A stretch of DNA of 64,000 nucleotides from Phoronis australis (taxonomy: Eukaryota > Phoronida > Phoronidae). Location: assembly GCA_002633005.1 (NCBI GenBank), contig NMRA01000003.1:2388124-2452123 (forward strand). Reading direction: 5' to 3'. Shown here piece by piece: positions 33,491 through 45,642 of this stretch (position 1 is the first letter of the stretch; every line of letters begins with the position of its first letter). The translations under genes and the position numbers were made by a program. The notes under the pieces are model-generated. The model did no database searches. It saw only the letters and a program-made list of their open reading frames with translations, and was not told the origin of the DNA.

Positions 33491-35222
33491 TGGGTTCCAT
33501 TTAGGTGATGAAAAATATTGAGTATTACAGCTGGCTAACAGCATGCCAGAGATCCACATCACCAAATTTCTGCTCAGGACTTCAGTATATCAATTCTACA
33601 CCCAGAAAAATGGAAGTGCAGGGTACGAGAATCAATTGAGATCCACGTCCACAGACCTAGTCTTAACAGAGATCCAGGACTTGGTCTTCCTGCCGTGTAA
33701 TCAGTTCTGTTTCGGGATCCCCCCACATTAGGGAATCCCCGGTACTATTTTTTTTTCCGTTATATTCTACATCAACAGAGGGCGCACCAGGTGGTGAATC
33801 AAGTGCGTGAGATAAGGAGGAGATGGCTGTACACTTACCACGTCAATGTCTGGTTTCAAAAGGGACCTTTACTCAATATTTTTATTTCCATTATGGTCCG
33901 TAAAAAGATGACACACAAAATGATGAAAGACAAAAGACAATAACCAGTAAATAAGTAAATCAGTTACTAAATAGGTAGATAATTATAATAATACATAAAA
34001 CATAAAAGTAATAAATATATATATATAGATAAATAATAAATAAATGAATGCAATGAAGATTAGATGAAATACTTAAAGAAGACTAGGGTTAATAATACAT
34101 AAAGGAAATACGAGGTAAAAATCAATAGTGGACATTCATATTATTCTCAGCACCAGATAATTTATTGAATAGAAAGTCAGTTACTAGCCGTTAAAAAGAA
34201 TTTAGGGATTGAATATTTTTTATGGTTATGGGGAGATCATTTCCAAGCTAGCTATTGTCAGCTTGGTGATCTCAAGGAAAGATGACATAATTGTTATCCC
34301 GATTGAAATATTTAAAAGCCAGACTGGTATCTAAATAATGCATTGGAAGTAATGTTAAAGATGGCATTGAAAAGTTCATTTATACCATGTGTGAAGACTG
34401 GGTTTTCAGGTTTATGAAATCTCCACAAAGGTTGACATATAACTCTGGAAATTCATGTTCCAACTATGAATTTCCTTAAATTTAAGTTTTCTGTCACAAA
34501 GCAATGAAAACATTGGATCTTTTGGCAGTGTGTTTGATATACATGTACTTCTATAAACTGTGATACTGATTTATTACATTTGTAAAGCTATTTTTCTTCA
34601 GTCAACAGGCATTGTACCACACTAGCTTTAGTGTCAGTGTCTGCCAATAGGAGTGATGTAACTTTCATGTTCATAAATCCTTTGAGGACATGGAATTAAT
34701 CCATGGAACAGCACTATTAGGCATGTTTACATGCCTGTTTTAATTGCCATTTGGATCACCATTTTAATCACCATTTCAACATTCCAGTCATTTCCTTAGT
34801 GGAGTAAAATGTGACAGTTAAAATACGTCATTTGGGCCACCTGCAGAGACCAGAGTGGCTCTCCAAGCCCATGAGTATAAAACAAAATAATTATGTGGCC
34901 AGAGGGAGATTGTTATCTCCAGATGAAGGAAATCCCCTACAAGATAAGGCCAGAGAAATAACGAGAAATCATAATGCCTATTGCACCAATGTATTAGATA
35001 GCCCATGAGAAGATCTATTCAACTACTGTACTAAATGCGAAAAGGTTCAATCAAAGGATCGCGGACCTGGAGCTGCACAAACATAATCGAAAAAGTGACC
35101 ATCACAGTGCCATCTTGTGTCCGATTTCGTCCCCAAAACAAAAGTTCTCAGGCTATTAAATATATGTACGTAAATTTCACATCGATGAGACGAAAAATAC
35201 AATCTCTTACACAAATATGATA
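33491..35222. other. No gene seen
   Basis: The part 33890-34130 is very AT-rich low-complexity sequence. The frame at 34811-35008 has no family I recognise. Confidence 0.4.
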
Positions 35223-35223
35223 G

Positions 35224-35254
35224 GTTTATTTATTTATTTATTTATTTATTTATT
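35224..35254 (+). repeat. (TTTA)n microsatellite
   Basis: About 31 bp of TTTATTTATTTA repeats. Confidence 0.95.
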
Positions 35255-35564
35255 ATTGTAATATTTACAATGTGGGTAACCCCATCAGTTTTCCATGGGG
35301 GTCCTCAGTAAAAACATACAAAGACGGACAAACAAATAGAATTACAAATTAAAAGACAAGATTTAAATGATCAATGATGAATAAGAAACTAAGATGTAAA
35401 GACTGATAAAACAAAAAATTATTAAAATAATACATAGAAGATGCTAGAAGTAATACAACATGATTAAATGAAAGTACAAGTATTTAATAATCAGACAATA
35501 AATAATAATTAATAAAGTAAGACATTGTGTATATACATATGCACCCACCCATCCACGCACACGC

Positions 35565-35850
35565 ACATACACACACATTTACACGTAACTACATACACAC
35601 ACATTTACACATAACTACATACACACACATTTACACGTAACTACATACACACACATTTACACGTAACTACATACACACATTTACACGTAACTACATACAC
35701 ACACATTTACATGTAACTACATACACACACATTTACACGTAACTACATACACACACATTTACACGTAACTACATACACACACATTTACTCGTAACTACAT
35801 ACACACACATTTACACATAACTACATACACACACATTTACACGTAACTAC
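35565..35850 (+). repeat. 26-bp minisatellite, 11 copies
   Basis: The unit is ACATACACACACATTTACAC followed by GTAACT, with minor variants (one unit two bases short). It is preceded by AC-rich sequence from 35540 and followed by more to about 35875. Confidence 0.95.
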
Positions 35851-36049
35851 ACGCACATACACATAAACACACTCATACGTATTAATAAAATACATAGTGT
35901 GGTCGGGGGATATTGAATGTTAGTTTGCTGCACAGAACATCTAATTAAAGTGATTTCTGATAATTCTTTTAAAGCTAATATCAAGGATGATGCAGATTTG
36001 GCATCAGAGGGGGCGAGTGTTCCGTAAACAAGGCCGTTGTAAGTAAATG

Positions 36050-36560
36050 TTTTTTTCCAGTTTCTGGTTTTCAGAAGATTGAAATTGGATGACAGTGGGA
36101 CACAGGCCTTTATCCAGGATTTCGAAAATAGGGTGTCCAAATGGGGTTCCCAATATTGGAGGGCGTTCATGATTCCGATGCGTAACCCACCCACCCCCTG
36201 CAATCCCCCCAAACACACATTTTTTTTTACAAAAAATGCATAGACCAAGGTTTTTACATCTAAGTTTACAAAACAGCCTTCTGTAGTGAGGATTTTTACT
36301 AAAAAAAACTGTGTAGACCAAGACTTTTAATGCTGTCAACCAAGATGAGCATAGCAACGTTGTATATACTTTGTATATACATTGTATATGTCTTCCTGCT
36401 TTGAAAAAAGAGCCACCACTGTGAGTCTTCATAGACTTCCTAGTAATCATTAAAATGTGTGTGTCCAAATTTAAAAGTTTCCTATTAATAGTGGGCGTCC
36501 AAATGATACATTGGGCGTCCTTGCCAGGGCGTGCATTTGGACGCCCAGGACCTACGCTGC
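36050..36560. repeat. Probable decayed repeat with GGGCGTCC motifs
   Basis: GGGTGTCCAAATGGGG and GGAGGGCGTTC occur near 36130-36165, then GGGCGTCCAAATG (36493-36505) and its exact inverse CATTTGGACGCCC (36534-36546), with another GGGCGTCC between. The 196-codon minus frame over this region has no domain and no codon evidence that I trust. I read this as repeat-derived DNA. Confidence 0.4.
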
Positions 36561-38814
36561 ATAAAGGCCTTGTGGGACATTGTAAACTTAGCACTTAAAG
36601 TAGGTTTACAAAGTGTAGCTAATTATCAACCAGTAAATCTGGAATATCGCGAGAATGCTAAGTCGTGGCGAGATACGGTTTGCTTAATGCTGCTAGTGCT
36701 TGAAAATGAGATCTGTCCACATACATTATTCGAGACAAATAAGTCATGGGACACTGAAGATATGGCACAGAAACTCAGTTATTTGGAGACCAGTTCTCAG
36801 AAAATCTGGGAATAACCGATCGAGAAGGGTAAGGTTTAGAGAAAATTGAGTGGCACACATCTGATGGCCCTTGAAAGGATCTGTTCGCAGAAAAAATTGG
36901 ATACAACCAGAACTAGTGGAGCTTTGGGTCCACAAATTAACAATGTGAAAAATAGCCACCACAGCTTCCGATTTTAACCAAAAAATAATTGACTTCAAGC
37001 CATGCACAAGTCACATACTTAAATTTCATGATGATATGATTAGCACTACAATTTGTAGCATGCAAAACAAATAAACGAAAACAAGCAAACAAAAAACATT
37101 TTATGACAAAGCAACTGATTGGAAACTCCTGAATTATACATAAGGGTTGGCATGTATACAGCTTCAGAAAATGCTTGATCAAATGGTCAAGGCTTCTCAA
37201 ATAACTTCGTATAGCTTCTATCGCAGACAAAAGACTACCGAGACTACCGCACTCCTATTAGGACTAAAAAAGTTCACTACATTGTTGAAAGCATGTAACT
37301 TAACTTGCATAGTATGGCTTCTCATGGAGACAGCTTGTCATGTTAGGGCTACAATGGCTCACAACATTATGTTGGAAGTACTGGAAATCTGACCAATTTC
37401 AGACAGAAATAAGTTTTGTGTTGACGCCATGAAGAAAAGACATGACTCTAGAAAGGCATTAAACTCCTTTAAGCTGACATTTGACAACTTTGGCAATGAA
37501 TTTGTACTGGCGCTGTGATGTGGGTGATTTACCATTTCAGTTAATTGTCGTAGTGGCATGTGCAGTTCAGTCAACAATTGGAATGTGGACCCTAAAATTT
37601 GTATGACATGAACTAAAATGCAACTCTTTCAAAACAAAGTGATTGTTTTACACTCAATATGTTCTGTAGGACAATGCGATCACATTCAAACATGATTGCT
37701 GAACTGATGTACTGGTAGCTCTGGTCACGCACACAGACAAGTCAGATGGTGATTTGCTGATCTCGTTCGAGGCACAAAATTTTGTTAAAAAAGGCTCGTA
37801 GTTTGATAACATAAAAGAAGAAACGCAACATAATATGTTTTTAAGGTTATTTCAAGTGATTGAATTAGGTTACCCCCGTGCCTTTAATGTCCAATTAAAG
37901 GTAGTGATAGTAAAAATTCCCTAGTTTGCGAGAGTGCAAAATTAATTTTTGCCTATGATCGGAGCTTCTAATTTTAGAATTATAGATATATCTTGGACAT
38001 GAACAATGGTTTACTATAAAAGCTCATGTTACATGCTGTGGAGAAGTATAAATTTAAAAGATTGTGTTGGTGGATATTTTTAACGATTTTATAAACTGCT
38101 AAGTCTATTTGCAGATATATAATGCAATGTCCAAAACTTTAAAACACAGGTGTAGCCAAAATCACCCATGCTCCTATCTTCGGAATCATGAAAATTCAAT
38201 TTTGACTTCTGAAACCGGAGAATTTTTACTGTAGCCAAAAGTTAAAAATTGCAAGTAGAGACCATACACCTGGAGTGGGACAGCAATGAAATAAACGTGA
38301 AGCCATACAGTAATGATAGCCCATGCCAAATGACATTGAATGGATATCACAACCTATTATTTAACTTGAGATTCATGTGATGGGCACAAGCGCATTGCAT
38401 GGTTTTCGCCTATGGGGCACTGCCATAGTTTTCCGTTGTTGCATCTTTGTTGGATATAACAATGCAGGTCGTACGGATATCGTATCGTATCGTACTTTAG
38501 GCACACATCACCCAGTTTCCGATAAATGCTCACCATTATCTTTATTATAAGAAAGAAAAACAAAGTGGACAATGGATACGCCTATCTACCGGTCTCTTTG
38601 TGGTGAGCTTGCAACCTAGTTTCCCCGGTAGGAAGTAAATGGAAGCAACAAGTGTCAGCATGTTATTAACTGTTTGTTTAAGTTATTTTGTTAAACAATG
38701 TGTGTTGAAACAATTTTTGTTGTGAGTGCTGAGTTTTAATTTACCTCATAGTAAAAAACAGACATTTTAAATTGCCCATTAACCTAGAACACATTGTGTA
38801 TTGGGCCAAATACA
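36561..38814. other. No gene seen (2.2 kb)
   Basis: Short frames overlap on both strands around 36.5-37.6 kb without any recognisable domain. Nothing supported. Confidence 0.4.
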
Positions 38815-39165
38815 GGAGGCGCAGTTTACATGTAGCAGATCAGGCATGGAACAGTCAGTTGACTTGGGTGCAAGAATGTGTGCAAACATGACTGACACAC
38901 AGCGAGTTGACACTGCAGCGGCCATTTCTGTCACAGGTTTGAGAGGTAGAGCGAGTTGCACTCGATTAGTTGTTCCAGTGTCAACTTCACATCTAAACAC
39001 AAACAGGGGCAAGACTGAGAGGATCGTCTCTTACTCTTGTGCAAGACCGTATAAATGAGTGATCTGCTGGCATTTCACGTGGTTGTTTATGCGAGCATGG
39101 GCAGACAGTCATCTCGTAAATGACTCCGTGTTGATCCAGTGTGCTTCTAATGTGTAAATGCCAAT
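38815..39165 (+). mobile_element. Diverged copy of the AGTGCCGTTTA TIR element
   Basis: Collinear with 39716-40126 through TGTGNAAACNNGACTGACAC, GACACNGC, GGTAGAG, AGTTGNNCCAGTGT and GGGGCAAG-type blocks. Termini are decayed. It lies about 0.9 kb upstream in the same orientation, so local duplication or two insertions are both possible. Confidence 0.5.
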
Positions 39166-39712
39166 AAAGTGGAGCAACTCGCAGTGTGACAATTAATCAC
39201 GGTGTGGCAATTGTTCCTCATGTAAAAATGACTTAAAGGGATATCACTGGGTGCTACTTACTGGGATACTTTTAGGAATGCTTTTCACTGAACGCTGCAC
39301 TTTCTTAAAAGGATGGTAATCCCTGTTTTGGTGATAAAATTATCCAAAATTGTCGCCTGCTATTAAATAACTAGTAGTGCGTGGGAAGCATGAAAGTATT
39401 GTATGGCTAAAGCTGTCATCCCCTGTGTTACAAAATGGACTTCGTGGTTTGAACAGCACAGCCTTTCCCACAGTCATCCATTAACCTACCAAAAGGGGTT
39501 AGGAGTTGTCAAACTTGAAATTTGATGAATGTTCACAGAGCAGTGTTTTTATGTGTTAAAAAGTCCTCGCTAATATAAAAAATTGTTAAAATTTATTTTA
39601 GTTATCCCTAGAACTAACTAATTGTCATGCCTTATTTTGTGTTGAATAACGTATTGCATTCAGATACTAACATAACAACATTGCAGAACAGCTGAACAAA
39701 ATTGTCAATGAC
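39166..39712. other. No gene seen
   Basis: Spacer between the two related elements; no feature supported. Confidence 0.45.
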
Positions 39713-39715
39713 CTA

Positions 39716-40126
39716 AGTGCCGTTTACACTTCAAAAGTTGACACGGAACGGAACGAGTTGTTCCAGTGTGTAAACGGGACTGACACGGAGCAAACTGACA
39801 CCGCGGTGACAAATTTTGACACCCGTTTGGTAGGTAGAGTAATTTGCGCTCGGAACATCTTGCTCCGTGTCAATTATATGTCTAAACGCGTAACTGGGGC
39901 AAGGCAGAAAGGATCATCTCTACTGCACTTGTCTAATGACCTACGTACGGGTTCTTTGTCTCTGCAACTCTCGTCATTTGTAAACCTGGGCATGTGCGAT
40001 CCAGTCTCTCCAGCCTACAATTTCCGTCTTGCCACAGTGAGTTGTGTATATAAACGGCGGCTTGACATGGGTCAATTTTCTCCGTGTCAGTTGCGCCGGG
40101 TCAAAAGTTGATGTCTAAACGGGACT
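39716..40126. mobile_element. MITE with AGTGCCGTTTA termini and CTA duplication
   Basis: The left end AGTGCCGTTTACACTTCAAA is inversely matched by the right end, which reads TTGATGTCTAAACGGGACT and stops at 40126; the reverse complement begins AGTCCCGTTTAGACATCAA. CTA flanks it on both sides (39713-39715 and 40127-40129). A 3-bp duplication is typical of PIF/Harbinger elements (usually TWA), but the assignment is tentative. The interior has repeated GACACGGAG/CTCCGTGTC pairs, giving strong self-complementarity. A 117-codon frame at 39758-40111 spans most of it. Confidence 0.7.
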
Positions 40127-40129
40127 CTA

Positions 40130-41477
40130 AACAACAGACATTGCATGGTTTAGTCAAAATGAAGTCTAGACTAATGAGTTATCACTACGCGAAGGTTGCA
40201 GACAAAGTCACACATGTTAAAATGCTGGCCTAAAAACTTGAATCAAAGGATAGCAGTAGAAAATACAAAATGGCGCACAGGTCCTTCAAATTGCCCAGTG
40301 TGATTGGTAGACATGTTTTTCTAAATTGATCCCTGTACTTTGGCCAATAGCACAGCCTACCCGAGTCTCCAACCACCTTGTCTTCTATCAGTTTTATGCA
40401 AGCTTAACCCGTATGATAAAACAGCGGTCGTTTAAAGGACACTGTACTGCTCTGCTAATTTTGCCTCATATTCTACGCGGGGCATCAATTATTCATAGTT
40501 CTGGATATGGTAAGGGTGAAAAATTATAAAATTGCTGGCTGGAATACAATTAGTTATGAATCTCTTGGTATTAAGAACACAGATCTATTGCTAAAATTCT
40601 ACGAATCCCTTTTCTGAAATTTGTGTAACCTGTACTTAGATTGATATGTATTAAGTGCAATTAAACAAATGTATTTAAATATTGATTTTATTTTCACACA
40701 TTTCACAATGAAAATTGTCACTCCATGTGATGTGATTGAATGTTTGGCTTTATCAATATATTAGCTGTAGGTGTAGCTAATGAAATTAAATACAAATTGC
40801 ATGTTTATATAGTAACTTCTCACTAATTAAGGATAGAAATTATAACGCTAAAATTACTTGTCCTGTACTTTTCCAAGAATTCAAGCATTGCTGTGAATGT
40901 CTATAATTTTCAAAATGTTGTCTGATGGTATGCTGAACATTACAGTATTAGTTTCGAAGTACTTGTCTTTTATGGGAAAATTCGAAAATAAAACGTTACT
41001 CGTCTCTCATATTGCGTTCATTAATGATTTTTGATTTCTAAACAAAAATACATTTTGAAGTTGCAACACTTCAAGTTGCTTTCCAACTGCACTATTTTTG
41101 CTCAGACTTTTTATGGTCGAGTGTGTGATGTTTTCATGAATTGGTGTGATGGCACCTTTGGAACCTGACATTAGGACATTAGCGACTTCATCCCCGACTA
41201 ACTTGAGTCATAACTTGGGAAACTTTTGATTTGAAGAACTGTGCTCAGGTGGGTACCATGTGGTTTATGCTTTCAGTGTGTGATTATCTCAGTAGTAGCA
41301 ACAGTACTCCTACAGAGTGTTCTAAGAGTTACAATTTCACCATTGCTTTAAGGACTACAAAAAATAGCAAGAAAATTTTTTTATCCAAAATGTGAGTTGC
41401 GTTACATTTTAGTTATGTATGCAGTTGCATTCACATTTGATAAGAAAACACTTTGACTTCATGGATTCTAGGTTGTT
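40130..41477. other. No gene seen
   Basis: ACAAAATGGCGCACAGG near 40268 and a TGTGATTGGTAG site near 40300 give a promoter-like look, but no exon follows. Otherwise AT-rich unique DNA. Confidence 0.4.
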
Positions 41478-41552
41478 ATCCAGAGCCAGTGGAGGATTTA
41501 AGGGGGGCAGGGGAGGCAAGGGGGTCATGCCCCCCCCCCCCTAAAATTGATT
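41478..41552 (+). repeat. G/C-tract repeat fragment
   Basis: AGTGGAGGATTTAAGGGGGG, a purine-rich run and ATGCCCCCCCCCCCC. It resembles the left end of the element at 46716-46929. The LINE insertion lies just to its right. Confidence 0.4.
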
Positions 41553-41580
41553 ACATTCAAAAGTTGAAAAAAGAATATCA
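41553..41580 (+). repeat. Left target-site duplication of the LINE (28 bp)
   Basis: Begins ACATTCAAAAGTTGAAAAAA and is identical over 28 bases to 42781-42808. The four bases before each copy are GATT and GATC, so the match may extend further with one mismatch. Confidence 0.9.
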
Positions 41581-42780
41581 TCCAAAAGTTTGGGTATTTT
41601 GTCCCAAAATAACTTTTTTAATACCCATCGTAACTACTTGTGCTTTGGCACAACATTTTATGAGATCTGGTCCAAAAATATTTCAAATTTGTTCTGGAAA
41701 GAGATATTCTCTTACATTAAAGAAGTTTTGAGTAAATTTCCTATAAAAAGAAAAAATATATATGAACCTTTGTGGTACAACTCTAATATTTTGGCAGGTA
41801 AAAGACATTTATACTATAGAAGGTGGTATGAGAAAAATATTGTATTTATTTATGACTTTTTAGACTCTAATGGGACGCTTATGAATTATGAAACTTTCTG
41901 TAATGTACATGATTTTTCTCCACCCTTCACTGAATACCTTGGTCTTAGGAGTATATTACGATCATATGTAAAAGATAGTAAAGGTCACGTCTTTCAAGTT
42001 ACTTTACCTAATTTTCCACAGGTATTCTCTAACACCCTATTTTGCCAAAAGCCAAATAAATTTATCTAGGATACTTTAGTTTATCAGCTATATAGAAAAC
42101 CAAAATTTGAGTTAAAATGGGAGATGGTGTTGAATTTGCAATTATCTGATGAATGGTGGAGAAAAACCTACTGTTGCTCTGTAGACTTCACATCTGATAC
42201 GAAATTAAAATGGTTTCAAATTAGATTGACCCATAGAATTTTAAGTACAAACACTTTTCTCCATAAAATTGGAGTTACTAACTCGCAATATTGTGCACCT
42301 TTTGTAAAAAGGAACCAGAGGACTTAATTCTTCTCTACTGGTCATGTCATGTTGTGTGTTCCTTTTGGTTGGCATTATTTCGATGGATCAACCAAAAAGT
42401 AAATATAACCTTAAATCCTGCCGTCATCGATATCCTTTATGGTAAGCATTCTGAATCAAAAGTAATAAATCTAGCATTGATATTGGGTAAATATCATATA
42501 TATCGTCGTAGGTTAGAAAAACGCTTGCCCTGTATTGAACATCTCAAGGCAGATATATATGAATACTTCAAAATTGAAAATACATTTTTGCCAAAAATTG
42601 TGAACTTTTGGAATTTCATAAGAGATGGTCTCCTATGGTTCTTTTGTTTCGTTGACTGGGGTTACAACTAAGATTTAGGCCCCCGGAGTGAATGAGTGTA
42701 AGAATGTGTATATTCCCTTTAAATTTAGTATATGTCTCACGCTACTTATGGATAAACAAATGTTAAAAAAAAGTCTGATC
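41581..42780 (+). mobile_element. 5'-truncated L1/Tx1-like LINE, ORF2 C-terminal remnant
   Basis: Only the region after the reverse transcriptase domain is present. The frame at 41590-42069 reads with hallmarks of this part of ORF2 in L1/Tx1-type elements: a Trp/Phe-rich start (IWSKNISNLFWKEI), PLWYNSNILAGK, a YYRRWYEKNI block and EYLGLRSILRSY. A TAG stop interrupts at 42067-42069, after which the same frame continues (KLKWFQIRLTHRIL) to 42327. A frameshift near 42290 then leads into 42291-42671, with a Cys-rich segment (CTFCKKEPEDLILLYWSC) in which the His usual for this motif is replaced by Leu. The 3' end is a short A tail (TGTTAAAAAAAA) before the right duplication. Dead as a gene. The truncation and long duplications are typical of target-primed insertion. 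Confidence 0.85.
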
Positions 42781-42808
42781 ACATTCAAAAGTTGAAAAAA
42801 GAATATCA
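42781..42808 (+). repeat. Right target-site duplication of the LINE (28 bp)
   Basis: Identical to 41553-41580 over 28 bases. Confidence 0.9.
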
Positions 42809-43892
42809 CAATGTCGCTCCAAGTTAGGCATCAAGCTTCCATTCCACATCAGCTTGTGTTCAGTCTACTGGAAATTGAAGGTTTAATATGTTTCAGAATG
42901 TAGTGGCTAAAAGTGAGTTTAAGCTTCATGGAGCACTGCATGAAAAGAGCATGATATGACAAAACATTTAGGTAAATTTCAAAGGTAACCTGTCGGCTGA
43001 GGTATGTAACAGCAGCTGTTACTCCTGTACGTAATAACGTAATAACGGCTGGATCAGTGATCGTTGGTGTGAGCCACACTGTCATAACCAGTGTTTTTAT
43101 TCCTGATAGTTGCAACATTATGGTTTGACCTTTGTTAGGTAATAGGTACAATTTAGTAGTTAATATAATTCAAAATGTACAGCAAAATTAGATAAGGTGG
43201 TGTATAGTACACCTGTTATTGTATACTGGGAAGTCACTTGACTATGCTGACACTTAATTTTGGAAAATTTACGCAACCGTGAGGACTCAGTTTTGAAAAA
43301 TTCATTTGACCTTGAAGGCTCCATTTTGGGTTTTTGATCAGTATTTTATCTAATAATCACTGACCTGGTGTAGCAGCTTCTTGTCTTTGATGTGATAATC
43401 CAGTGATGAACCCTCTGTGTGGAATACTAAGTTATCACGCTTGGTTTAAAGCTATGGGTGTTAGTCCAACGCGATCGGGGCATGTTTTCCTGCCTGTATT
43501 TTTTCATCCCCTACTGTCGAATTGATTATTTATGTTGTTACTGCAGGCCATTGACTTCAACTTCACTCTTATTTTATGACATAGTGGTAATGCATTTGAT
43601 TTACATGCGTTGTAATGGTATAATCGTGAGAATTTGCTAGTTGCAGCAACTTGTCTCATTTGGAAATCCAAACATCTCCATTTACCAACAGCAGGTTAAT
43701 ATTTAAAAAAAAAAATTTAATATTTATCATTTTGGAAGTATTAGGTTTCAATTTATCCATGTATATGCTGGATTCTTTACATTAAAAAATCACTGAATGT
43801 ATGCAAAAACAAGTTCCTGCCATACCGCCTGTGTTCAATCTTTAACATCATCTTCTAGTACAGGGCTCTACACTATTCAAATCGCCGTTCGA
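42809..43892. other. No gene seen
   Basis: No exon or repeat supported. There is a short A run at about 43708-43718. Confidence 0.45.
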
Positions 43893-43968
43893 ATTTTGCG
43901 ACCTAGCCAAAATCCCAGGTCGCATTTTCAAAATCCAGCTCGCATTCATAAATGCCAGGTCGCAAAAT
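43893..43968. repeat. Inverted repeat with GCGACCTGG motifs
   Basis: ATTTTGCGACCT (43893-43904) and its exact inverse AGGTCGCAAAAT (43957-43968) enclose two further related motifs (CAGGTCGCATTTT and CAGCTCGCATT). It is probably a small foldback repeat. Confidence 0.6.
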
Positions 43969-44079
43969 TTTCCCGCCATTTTTACGAGTTAAATTTGATT
44001 TTTTTTAGATCACGGAGAAATTTTTTAGATTATGCTCTTACCAGCAGCATTAAATACTCACAAATTGCAGTTCGCAAAA

Positions 44080-44896
44080 TTGAGTTCATTCATGCAGGTG
44101 CTCTCTAACTGACACGTGCATTTGAGTAGCTAAGTTTGCGATGCCTGTTGAAAAAGTATCCACGATTTTGCTAGGTCTGACCTGCTACTGGCTGTCATCA
44201 AAGTCGTTAAAGATCCAAACTAACTATGAGTGCAAATTCCCTCTACTTTTTGTTCGCAAACCAAATTTTGTAACTTAACTCGACGTTTGAAAAACATCTG
44301 TCAAAAAACCGAATGACGTATTTGGATGTGCTGGAACAATTCAGTGCAAATTTCACTACAAAAATGTGGCAATTTTATTTTTTATGTTTCCCTCTGAGTT
44401 CCCTGATGGTTTTTCATGAAATTTGGCAATCAAGTTTTTATTATGAAGATGACAGCATCTTTCCTTTTTGTGATGGATGTGACGTATNTTGAGTTCATTC
44501 ATGCAGGTGCTCTCTAACTGACACGTGCATTCGAGTAGCTAAGTTTGCGATGCCTGTTGAAAAAGTATCCACGATTTTGCTAGGTCTGACCTGCTACTGG
44601 CTGTCATCAAAGTCGTTAAAGATCCAAACTAACTCCGAGTGCAAATTCCCTCTACTTTTTGTTCGCAAACCAAATTTTGTAACTTAACTCGACGTTTGAA
44701 AAACATCTGTCAAAAAACCGAATGACGTATTTGGATGTGCTGGAACAATTCAGTGCAAATTTCACTACAAAAATGTGGCAATTTTATTTTTTATGTTTCC
44801 CTCTGAGTTCCCTGATGGTTTTTCATGAAATTTGGCAATCAAGTTTTTATTATGAAGATGACAGCATCTTTCCTTTTTGTGATGGATGTGACGTAT
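44080..44896. other. 408-bp direct duplication around a single N (likely assembly join)
   Basis: 44080-44487 recurs at 44489-44896 with only a few substitutions. The single N at 44488 separates them. It is interpreted as unmerged overlap of two contigs or haplotypes, not as a biological tandem duplication. Confidence 0.85.
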
Positions 44897-45420
44897 TCTG
44901 CATGAACTAGTGGCCATTATAAATACTTTTATATCTGTTTTTTGTCGTATGTTTCTGTTTCTGCCAAACTTCACACTGGATCATTATGAAAATTGGCAGA
45001 TGTGTTCCTACTGACAGGAGCATGACTGATGTGGATTTTCAGACAGATCCAAGTACTGTGGTGGATCCTAGTGACATTTTTTCACATCTACAGCTGTATC
45101 TCCATAACCTGTTGCAAGATGTTTTTGAAAGTTTGCAATTGTATTCCTATGATCGCATTTGGCTACCACTGGGGTTTCTAATGGCAATTTGTTTTGTACG
45201 TTTGCCTTAGTTTGTATCTTAGGGGTTTCAGACGGATTTTCATGAAATTTGGCAAATAGCTTTGAGTTATACGACGCATTTTCTTTTTCGAATGGGTTCA
45301 ATGTATTCTGTGCCATCTAATGGCCATTTTTATGATACTACTAAACACCTCTAGTAGTGCAGTGTTTGCGTTGCAGGCGTTTACATATTTCAACGCTCTG
45401 TGTTGTTCTTGTTTAATGAC
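44710..45420 (+). mobile_element. Family P, old copy lacking its left end
   Basis: It contains CATGAAATTTGGCAATCAAG, a GAACTAGTGGCCAT motif (about 44903), GGATCCTAGTGACAT, TCTCCATAACC, a CTAATGGCCATTTTTATGAT motif and the family's tail ending ATATTTCAACGCTCTGTGTT. The module order matches copies 1 and 2, but divergence is greater and the CTCF-like cores are eroded. The assembly duplication copies its first 170 bases to about 44310-44487. Confidence 0.65.
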
Positions 45421-45630
45421 GAGGATAAAAACACCAAGGCATATGACCGAAAGTCCTATTAGCACCACCTTGCAATAACTTCGGTGAATTAGTTTCCTGT
45501 CTAATTCCAAATGTGATGGACACACTAACGCTTCACGTTTATCCACACTTAACATCCAAGCTTGGATAGTAGGGGAGTTAACAGGTGGAAAGGGTCTTTA
45601 CACTGCCTTTTGAGCCTATTACCCTTACAG

Positions 45631-45642
45631 TGGTGATGTCTA
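45631..45642 (+). repeat. Target-site duplication of SINE copy 3
   Basis: TGGTGATGTCTA, identical to 45821-45832 on the far side of the SINE. Confidence 0.9.

Noticed and set aside
34811-35008. 65-codon frame with somewhat protein-like composition
   Set aside because: Opposite-strand frame is also open, and no domain or splice structure is visible.
35565-35850. CRISPR-like regular repeats
   Set aside because: Units are contiguous tandem copies with no unique spacers, in a eukaryotic setting. The same applies to the arrays at 17621, 32153, 32433 and 47644.
36004-36594. 196-codon frame on the minus strand, one of the longest in the window
   Set aside because: No domain, mixed composition, and it overlies GGGCGTCC-type repeat sequence and a poly-T tract. 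No splice or start context supports it.
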